From assembly GCF_000003815.2 (NCBI RefSeq), contig NC_049984.1, positions 11,734,275 through 11,798,274 on the forward strand: a stretch of 64,000 bases of DNA, read 5' to 3'. This document shows positions 50,301 through 61,400 of this stretch, piece by piece. A program made the translations under genes and the position numbers. This DNA comes from Branchiostoma floridae (taxonomy: Eukaryota; Chordata; Leptocardii; Amphioxiformes; Branchiostomatidae). The notes beneath the pieces were generated by a model. That model worked only from the letters and a program-made list of their open reading frames with translations. It had not been told where the DNA came from and made no database searches. Each line of letters opens with the position of its first letter. Position 1 is the stretch's first letter.

Positions 50301-53300
50301 GATAAAAAAGAAGAATTATAATGGAGACGAATACAGACGGTAAGTATGGATTTGTCAGGGAGGCAGGGCTGGGAGAAATCCGTTTCCCTAAGCCACACAA
50401 ACTTGATTTCATGGATGGCATCCTCTGGGCATGCCAGATCTGATTGGTGGGTACTGAGTTTGAGACATGGGTACTGTTCTCACAGGAACAGTGGAAAGTG
50501 GTCAAAGAAGTAAATTTTCCACTGGTTGTGACAGAGAAGAAAGACACTAGGAACTGCATTTAGAAGTTCACTATACTTTGCTTTGAACAGTGGACCACAG
50601 CATAATGTCCTGTCCTATAGAAACCCTTTCCAGTACTATGCACATTGAGTGAACAACAACAACAGCTGTGATTCAAACTTCCAACAACTAGATTACAGTG
50701 CTACGTTATCCTAACGATGTGATCATCATAAAACCCACCGATAGAAGAGAACATAAAAGCACAAACAGCTAAATTAGTTTTTCTACCAAATCCTTTTCAG
50801 TCAATAATCCTGCCAAGGGGACAGTTTTCAACAATTAGTTTAAAACTTCACGTTACAAAAAATATTCCTAGTACTCAAAGTCACAGTTAGAGGGTCCTAA
50901 AGGATGCAGCATGCCTCAAAAAGGGATAAAACAACCATAAAATGTGTTTATGATAATCCTGAGATACATATCCTACATCTCCCAGCTACTTGGAAGGCAC
51001 ATAATGTAAATCTTGAATTTTAAGTAACTGCCTATTTCTCCCAAAGGAACTTTTGGTACTAGTTACAGGGCCATTTCTCTCACTACAAGCTTGTGATATG
51101 AAATTCCCTTCTTTGCCTCACTTTGATCTACGGCAGCAAGTGCCATTTCAAAGAAAATCTGACTAACAGGCATGAAAATTGCACTGCAAGGACACTACCA
51201 AGTTGAAATCCCTGTGCATTTTTCCAATAACGAGAGTTTTGAGATGGTATGTTTTCTACGTAAGCCAACTGCTCAAGGCTGATGTGGCCAAGATGATTAA
51301 TGGTGATCTTCAGGGGTTATAAATTACTGTCAAGGATCAAAAGAAGGTGATAAATCTTAGTTTGAAACATATTCTCAATGCGATATCCTAGGAGTCTAGG
51401 GAAGTTGGTCTTGGATTGAAAAGTCATTCCAAACTTTTCTGACTGAACAGAATATCAAGATGACTAAAGTAATTGACATCACAATTCTTATTCAATACTA
51501 ATTATTGCGTATTACATATTTGGGAATAGGTGAATATCAACTAAAAATTTTGGTGCAAAGAAAAACATTTGTTGTACATAAAATTATTATTAAGATAAAG
51601 TAGAATGTTAGCAAATGGTTATTCCAAACTTAATGTCTCTCTTCAGAAGTTGAATTTAAAATTACACTTCAAAATTTTACACAAATAAATACATTTAGCA
51701 AAACAATGGTTTTACTATTTTTCTGACTTTTGAGTTTCAAGAAAAGGCTATGTACAGAACTACTTTATTTACATTACTTATCCCTACAGGTATATCTAAA
51801 TGAACCAGTGGACCCACAGTTGTAAACTAAATTCAAATGTACAGCTCCAATTTGATTGCACAAAATACATTTCAAGGCCTTCAAAATACTATAATTATTG
51901 TTTGGAAAAGGCGCTGTCATGCCATTATTATATGAAGATACATTGCAAATCATAATATATTGATCCATCCTGCACTGTGATAATTTCTAAAACTGTTCCC
52001 TTGAGGGGAATTCCAATCCGCGCTGACACCAATCATGAACAGTTTTAGCACAAAATAGTTATTTCGTCTCCATGGATCAATTCTCAAGATTAGAACATGG
52101 TGGATCAATACTTAAGACGTAATGAGGATAACAGCAACTTTCTTCCAATTTCATCACTGAGTGTTTATTGCATGTAAGCATAGCTTGAATGTGTCTTTCA
52201 TACATGTAAAGCTTTTCCTGAAATTGACTTTGAAATAAACTTAGGCTAGAGTTCAGTGACCTCATACCTCCATGAAATAGATTCTCACTCTAATAGATGC
52301 AAATGACGTTTACATGTATTTTATGAAAGTTCACTGTAATGATTTGTAGCTTCATTTCCACAAAAAACATGATTGGACTATTCCATTTTGTTCACTGTGG
52401 GTGGGTCGAAGAGGTAAGCAATGATAACAAACAAATTTCAATACACAGACTTTTTACGGTTACCATATTTGTGAAGGATCTAAGTTTAACTTCAGCAATC
52501 TTTATTCCCTCAAGCCAGTATAAGCAGCTCCATCCATCATGACATCCCCATGAAATGATTTAAGATACCTTAATAGGCAGACAAAGATAAGCAGTTCTAC
52601 TTGGTATCTCTGTCACGGTTATTTCATGCAAACTCGCTGCTCAGAGTACATCTAATCAACCACATGGCCATATGATACTCTGTCATCACATGGACACGAC
52701 CCTATTCTTCAGAGCTCACTAGATGCCAACAGATAAGGCTGTCAAAATGACAAAAACCTGAGAGGCCGGAAATTAGACGTCAAGACATTGTAGGTTGAAG
52801 CATAACAATGATAAAATGTGTCAAAAATGGTGGGGAAGAAAAATGTTACGGAGGCACAAGTTCTAGATGAAGGTGTTGATTTTGGTAATTGATTCATATC
52901 TATAAAATTGAATGAGCAATTTGTCCTATCTGCACAACTGATGACTATGACTACTAGTAATGGTATAACAGGTTCCAACTCTAAATCTCATTAACAAAGG
53001 GTATGGCTATGTGACTTTTAAGCCGGTGCAATGGCCTAGTGGGTAGAGTGTTCGCCTTGCATTCGGAAGGTCGTGAGTTCGATCCCGGCCGAGTCATACC
53101 AAAGACTATAAAAATGGTACATGCTGCTTTCTCTGCTTAGCACTCAGCATTCGGGAAAGAGTATGGAAGTTGAACACACACCACTACCAGTGGACTAGCC
53201 CCCTGCTGTAGTGATTGCGTTGTGTGTGGCCCAGGGCTAACGAAACAGACATGGGCACCGCCCTATGCGCCAGAAATGGGCACTGCCCTTGGCGCGGGAA

Positions 53301-56300
53301 GGGTTTAACTTTTAACTTAATGGTTATGTGACTCAGAGCTCCTCCTTACACGCCTACTGATCTAAGTTGACTCAAAGTTATCCCCTTTTGCAGCATATTT
53401 AGGGCAACCATGCATGTAAGTAACAAAAATTTTAGCCATTAGAAACACAGTACCTCCCACAGACTTAAGTAACAAACACAGCACCTGGTTTCCATATACA
53501 AGTTGTAAAATGTAAATCAAACAATGGTTTGACACAATGAATGTCTCCATTCTCTCTTTGTTGTAAAACTACTATAATTGTCAACAAGAAACTTTTCGCA
53601 TCATTAATATCATTTTGGGTACTTCATTCAAGTAACATCAAAGCACATATCATAAATGCGCAATGCTTGAAATTTTTGTAGTGTATCTATAACTGCAAAC
53701 TAATAAAACAATTGGTACCTTTTACTGTACAGTCTTTTTAAGTTATTATGGCTAGAATGTTAGTCTTGAGTGCCCCAAGATCCCTGGTATATGATAGAAA
53801 GTTGATGCCATACAGTGTCTGTACAGTGATAAAGGTTATCAAACACCAACAGGCGAATGTCTAAGCCTACTTAACCACCACTGTAAACTTAGCACTTATT
53901 TTAGTCTAATTTGCAATCATTGTTATTGTCAGAGTCATGGCCCATCTCCAACCACAGGTAACATTTTGCTAGCTTAAAGGACTTATCATCAATCCTTCTT
54001 TCCTGGATGGTAGTGATCATGAGCGAATTGAATTTGTCTGGCGCCACTTTTGTGCTGCCTAAGTGAACAATACAAGAGCCATCTGTGGGGACCTACAGAC
54101 TTAGACTTAAAGCCGGATTTTCTAGCTCTTAGATGGATACAAAGAATACCATAATGCTTGAAATTTTTGCAATGTATTTAATAAGTAAACTTTGAAGCTT
54201 TCTTAGTGACTGCTGCAACACAAAAAATTGGTGTTTCAACTACTGCGTACTGATGTGACTATAGTCATCATTGGCCTCCGTCCGTCTAAAGAGACGATGG
54301 GTTTTGGTCATGGTCGACATCTTCTTTGGTGGCTGAACAAGCCGATTCTGGTACAATTATAATATTACCACTAAATTGAACTTCGTTGAATAGATTATTG
54401 TGCTCATTGGGTATCTGGCAAAACTGCAGACACTGACAAAACTCCTCATGAATAAACCCACACCCCAACCAGTGGGTAAGTTTCACTGCATTAGCAAGTA
54501 TTTTTAGTGTACCACCAAAACCTTGCAGGCATAGAATCTATTGGACATCGATTTAGAAGACCAATCCAATTTGGAATTGTTGCAGCTAAGACACTTGCTG
54601 GCACTTCTGACAGTAATTCTCTATTGAATTTTCTCTTATCAAGGATAAGAATCTTACAAGCAAAACATAGCCTCGCCACATTCAGCTGGAGCCGAAAATC
54701 TATTGTCAATAACGCCTTGAGGTAAATGAAGGGTTTAATGTGGAACCCAGAACGCAAAATGTCAATGAAATGTTCCAGTACATTACTATCACAACATTAA
54801 TAAGACATGATATAAAACCGCTGAAAGTGAAACCATTGTTGACATGCAGTTTACATTTCCATCCTATTGAGACTACTTATGGTGAAATGGGCAACATGGA
54901 AGTCTGACAAATAGCTAACATTTGTTTTAACTTGCTGAGATGCCTTTCTGGCATGGACATAAGTGTCTGCAATTCTGCCTTCCATTTCAGGTAATACTTC
55001 TACATCCCTGGTAGATGGTTATTACATTGTATTGCCTTAAGCACTTTTAGCCTTAAATGCATGAGGAGTTGAAAGTATTTTAAAAGAGGAACTAAAGTTT
55101 ACAGCTTTTGATTTATTTCAGCATGTGATGCCAAATGGGAAAAACTTTTAGATCTGGTGTTCAAATACTTCAATATCAGAAAAATGGGACATGAGGCACC
55201 CATCAATACTTGTCAGAAGCGGCTTCAGAGATCTCTGTGACTGTCACACTTGGTGTTAACTTTCAATATCCATAAATGATATCGACTGAATTTGACAGTC
55301 CTAAATTGTGATAGATACTCAATGTAAGTAGCAGCTATGAATAAAATGTCTTCCAATCCCGTGTACTACCCGCATAATGGTTTGTGAGTGTGATACCACA
55401 AAAACTCAATTTCAACTCATGAATTCTTTCAAGTGATACCTCAAAGCAAAAGAAGTGCTTATCTGGTAAAACCATGCTGGAAGTGTAAGTCAGCTAAAGA
55501 CTTTCTAGCCTTGGGAAAACAGATAACAACAGCAAGACAGTCCTTTTGGCTTCAAATGAAGATCTGTGTGTGAATGACACAGTCAGATAAGACAACTTCC
55601 CAGGCATGCAAAATGGAAATTTTAAGAGTTGTGTTGGCACTGTTCCTCATCTTGTCTTCAAAGCTTAAATGAAGCCAATTTTCACCCACTAATTGATATC
55701 ACACACAGTGTATTCTGCATCACAGTATTTCATTTATGGTATACCCACCCTAGAAAACATATATTTAAAGCAAAATGCCCCAGAAGTTGAGAAAATCTGT
55801 TTTCTTGAAAAATTGTAACCAAAGCAAAATGTCTAAATCAGGTATTCACATGTGAAGCATCTTAAAAATATTCTATGGAAGTCCATGTAATTACAGTAGA
55901 ATCCTGTGTGTAAGAACCATTATCACAACTCAGGTATGATATAAACCCATTTACAAGGCCACGACAATGACTTGAACATTATTTCAACTATATTTAGTAC
56001 TTTTTTGAAAATGGCAATTTACTTTCTGGTTTCAATCAACTGTATTTCAGCATGCAGCCCTCATTGTATGGGAAGGGAGGCTCTTAACAACAGCCAGGCT
56101 CAGTCTTGATTACAGTTTTTTTCGTTGGTTGTGACATACAAGAGCAATGTGTATATCACTGCACTCCGTCAACCTTTTGAATGCTGGTGTGAGAATGATG
56201 GCAAGGTGTTACTCAAAGAATGCAGTCTTTTGTGGCCTGAAAATATAACAATCTTTCATGTGGCTTTGAGTAGCCCTTCTCTCTTGAATGTGAACCGTTA

Positions 56301-58341
56301 TCTCATCATTAATTCTAACATTATTCATGACAGCTGAAGGAGAGATGAGAATTACTTTCTCGTCTTTATCACTATTTTCTTGATCACATTAAGTCTTACT
56401 CGACGATCAAAAGCTGATGATCATGAATAAAGTTTGCATAGAATGATTTGCAGTACATTAGAGCTGAAAATGTCAATTTTGCCATAATACATGGCCGTGA
56501 ATGTGCTCAGTTACACACCTTGCGTGGGCACATAGCATGCTAAACACCAATATTAGCTGCTTGAGGACCATCTTTATTTTGTTCCAATCTAAGTGCAGGA
56601 ACACCTTCTCTTCGGATTGATGACGGTGCTTAGCACATGGAACTCAATGCTGATGAATGATACACCACTGGCTGTAATTGAAGTTCTGTGTTTATCCAGT
56701 GTTCCAGCGCAGCAATTACATTGATCTCCTACAGGGAGCGAGGCATATGTGATGAAAGCTCTCATGTCTGCGCTTTATTCTCCAGCCACTTTGCACTTAG
56801 CGCAGGTACCCAGCAAGGTACTTATGCAGACATCTGATGTCTGTGGGGGCACATCAATAACAGTGTGTTCTTGGACCCACTCTGTGAGATTACTGCCACG
56901 CTGAAGGCCAAACTCACCGAGGAATTGTCAGACGGCATGGCAGGTAAATACCTCTCCACGGGTTCTGCCACGCACTTACCATAAAACCAAAGGTTCACAG
57001 GGCTTGGGAATATATATGGGAAGTCGTCCGGAGATGTACAACTGATGGCATGCTGACAGACACAGTTTGTCACTAAGGCTAATGCAGTGGGTGGTGGTTT
57101 CTTACATGGTTCCTAAAGGCATGTTGAACTTCTGACTCACTGAAGCGTGAAATGATGGCTCCCTTGAAACAGCTCACTGCAGTTGTGTGCTTTAAATACT
57201 CTCAGTGACTACTTGGACATTGCTTTTTTTTATCAAAATAATTTATGTGAACTTGGAAACCCATTGGAAGGCGCTTAGAATATTCTTCACCCTTATACTG
57301 CAAGACCCGGATATATCCGGCACACATATACATGTCCTGTGTGCCGCACCCAGATATATCCAGGATTAGCGTATTCCCCCAAAGTAGAACCTTTGCGCGC
57401 AAGTAGCACATGAAACTGGGAAGTTAGGGACTTCGGCCTTGTTCGGGGGTTCTTTTTGGAGGTCAGCAGCCAACCCTGGCACTGATAGCATTTTATAGGG
57501 CTGAAACTCTGGCAGTTTAAGGGTTAAATATTGTCAATTCTGCATACAGAGTCTATATTTTTGGCACATCTCTTTGTGTTGGTATGTGTCTGTAATTATT
57601 TGACTTTGAATAAATTGTCCGTAGAGTGGCATGAAATGTGTATGAAAATGGCCACAAAGGTCAGACTTGCCAATTGGCAGGAAGTACATTTCAGAGTTGG
57701 TAGGACTAGTCATACATCAGACTTGATAGACAGTCCATGGAGGAGGCTACTTCTTTGTGGTCTGTAATATTTTAGTCTGCCCAGTCTTGTTTTTGCAGCT
57801 ACTGTGATGTGTTTTCTATATACTAGCCAGGAAAGACCTTCACATGTAGAGACCTACATATCAACAAGTAATACAACTCTTGATCCAGACAGCTAAATAA
57901 TGAATCATCAAAAAGGTAAAGACTATTCAGCACCATTCCAGTATATATTAACTGTAACATGACATAAAACCCACTACAGTATGAATGAAGATAATAAATT
58001 GGAGTTGGTGTACTTACTTCATGAAAAAAAGCTGAAGTAGCAAATACACAGATTTGTCCCAACAATTTGCTGTAGCCTCTGCGCATCAAGGGCTGATACA
58101 AGTGTCTGAAAATGTAGAGTAACATCAACTTTTAAATACAATTTGTCATCAACATTTGACAGGAGAGGGGCAGGGGATAACTGCCTTGCTACTTTTAGTA
58201 ACATTACAAGTCAAAGAAACATTTACTACATTGTTGAGTGATAATGAGTGGAGACTGAAACAGTTGAGTGTGTACTACATTGTGTCCAAGTATTATTCCA
58301 GAAGAGCTACATTGTATGACACAAAGTGTGTGTATGTCACA

Positions 58342-58404
<63 letters not shown>

Positions 58405-61400
58405 CGTGCGTGTGTGACACAGACTATCCTTTGATTCTATTCTCACCTTTTGCACCACCTGTATACTGGTATGTTCCAGTTTGACCAGAAGTATGGGACA
58501 GACTCAGAGTTCCTGTGGGCAGAAAAGGAAAGGATGGAGAGGTTGTTAACTGGTATCAATCTTAAATCATTACACAGATTAGAACTTAAACCAAATAAAA
58601 GCTTGAGATGAAGTGTATTGCAGTGCAATGAAGCTTTGCCATGGCAAGCATTTTTTTGGCCAAGCACACCATGGCTCCCTGACCTATTCATCTTGATAAG
58701 TGTGCTGTGTTCTTTTACATGCAGAGGTTTGAACTTTGATGACATAATATCCATCATACACAGGGCCGCCAGCTTAAGGTCCCCATCTAAAAAGAGGATG
58801 TGACTCTTCTCCAAATGTGTCCAGACTTTAGCCTGCGCTTACACAATATCTCATTGGCTGGGGTTAATGACCCCAACTGTAAGGCTGGCCACTTGGAGCA
58901 CAATTTTAGTCAGGCTTTCCAGATCTGGGCACAAACATGGGCCAACATAACACAGAACTTAGACCAGATGCAGAATGAACAGACTACAACACAGAAAGTG
59001 CATGTCCATCCGATCAATATTGTCTACCACTAGTACCAGAGTTCAACCTTCCTGATCACTGAGGTCTGAATGGGTTGGTATTTTCTCTCTTCACTGTCCT
59101 TGCCCCTAAACGACCACAAGATTGATGGTGCCATTCCTGCAGGATTGGGCTAGAGGCTGCTATTGTCATCGGTACTGATTGAAATGTCCACCACTAAAGA
59201 CTCTTATTTAAAGTCATGTACCCTGGAGATTGCTCTCCAAGCCAATAACAATAGGATAATCAAGGTCCTGTGGCTGCTAACATGGTTAGGATCCAGAGGG
59301 TAGATTCTAGGCTCTGCCAGTTAGTTCCTGACTACCCTTCTTCAATGTCAATGTACATCATACCAGTCAGAATGAAACTGTGCCAACAAATTAAAGTTTG
59401 CTCTACAAAGTCAGAAACAAATTGTTTTAAAACGATCATACCACTCCAAAGTTTCCAGAAAAGTGCAAAAAGGGGACTTTGAGAAGTTGTTGGACAATGA
59501 AAGAGTGCTTAGTAATACCCAAATAACTGCCTAACCCGATAGAAGGAAGGGAACTGTTTTTTTCTTATTAATTGATTGATTGTACTTTTAAGAAATATGT
59601 TGGCGAAATTAGTAAAAATATAATATTTTTCATCTATTATGACTGAATCATACTCAAGGCTCTTACCCCATTCAGTTTTTTTTTCAACGCCCACTCTAAC
59701 TACAGGTTGAATGTGAAACTTTCAGGGAGCACTGCATAGAAACTGGAATGCATTTAGATAGCCTACTAATCTAAAGGAAGAAATCATGAAGCCTCCACAC
59801 AGTGTGTTAGTACATTAATACATGATGGATGGTACTTCAAGGACTCACATTCAGAAAGAACTCATGGTGCACATATAGCCTTCAAGCTTGAACGGAATCC
59901 TGTGCCTTGTAATCTACTCATGCATCACAATCAACAGGTCCTGCAGCTGCATACTAACTGCAACTTAATGTAGTCGCTCAGACAACAGGGTTATGTGGAT
60001 GGCAGTCGAGCATTTCAGTAATATACACATGTATGCTGACCATAGTTTACAAATGGAGAAATGCTAGTAAGGAGGAATGGGCTTGCCAATTGTCAGACTT
60101 ATAGTCCAAAACTGTGAACAAACTTTGTTATCTAATTCCCACATCTCCATAAGAGTCTGTGTATGTCATTGAATAGCTGAGTGGGTAGGATAGATTAAAA
60201 GGTCATGGACTTGATTCCTGGCATTCCTGGCCAGACATTGCATCCTTGTTAGAGTCACTTAACAGGAATTTCTTCACTACTACCTACCTACCTATTCCCT
60301 TAACTTCCTGGTCATTGGGGGGACAAAGTAGACAAAAATGAGTAATGTATTTCGGTTGGGGAGGTAATAGGTGTTGGAAGGAAAGGGATGGCTTCCACCT
60401 TCCAACCCGGTGCCTTAGACACAGTGGATAACAACCCAATGCTCCTATGACCTTAAGAAGGCTATACCTTTACCTAGTACCTTTTCATAACAGAAACTTG
60501 AACTCCTGATACATGGACGTCCTATTTTGAGCTGCAACCAATCAATATCAAGTAAATCCTTTCCTCCCCCATTTTCATTTAATCTGGGGGCTTTCTACTC
60601 TATCCAACCAGCCATCTATTTTCATGCTTAAAGTCTCATATCTTCCTGGAGGAAATATTAAGGCTTTAAAATGCATGAGACAGTGTGGCTCTTCTCAGGA
60701 GTAAGGTGCAAAATTTAATGCTGCTTAGAAGTGACTATCCTGTATTTGTAGCTTTAGACTATCACCACGGAAATGTAGCCAATCTGGTTTGGGACTGTCT
60801 GACATTTCAAATCTGACATTTCAAATCCGGCAGCAACTTCTATCTGATACCTGCAGACTACTCCATCCATTACGGGAGTTAAGGATGACATCAGCCACTA
60901 AAGAGAACAACTGCCTGTCCATGAAACTTGAGCTTCGGAAGATGTACGACTAGCCTTCAGGTTGACTGTGTAATGTAATTTAAAGTCCAGCTGTCTTGAT
61001 ACTTTTAGCCCCACAGAAGTGTAAACTTGATATGAACTGGGAAAAGTTTCTGTTGCCGCACGTAACAGAATTAATACACCAGAGAATACAAGAACCGGCC
61101 TTACTGATGGTGATACACCATATACCATGTGCAGTATGTCATATACATATATGTACCCACCAACGAAAACAGATATTAATGCAAAATGTGGCATAGTTGA
61201 GGAAATTTTGTATCTTCAAGCAGAAAATTTAGGGAACACCAATGTTAAATCTGGTACATGTATATTCAAGTTTTGGATAGAAGCTCCTGGGGGTACCGTA
61301 AAGTAACCCAAGTCCAGGACAACCCTATCAAATGTTGTCACAGTCCAGGTGTGACATATAATACTTTTAGCATGTAAATTCATATATCTCTGCAGTAGAC

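Larger units (their letters stand above)
39511..58017 (-). other. DGAT1: DGAT1 giant intron, 18.5 kb
   Basis: It starts GTAAGTAC after the catalytic-His exon and ends GTTGCAG before the YLVSV exon. It is mostly CpG-poor unique-looking sequence with a Harbinger-like MITE, a SINE with target duplication, single repeat arms at 48284 and 52244, and a short dyad at 57308-57363. Frames within it (for example 42439-42753, 48910-49266, 50239-50559) show no domain or splice pairing, so I see no nested gene. Confidence 0.8.

Noticed and set aside
39511-58017. A nested gene in the 18.5-kb DGAT1 intron
   Set aside because: Frames such as 42439-42753, 48910-49266 and 50239-50559 have no domains, no paired splice sites and no consistent coding character.
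58156-58458. Frames of 92 and 84 codons with VCVCVC or THTHTH runs
   Set aside because: They are translations of the GT/GC microsatellite and include a DGAT1 intron.
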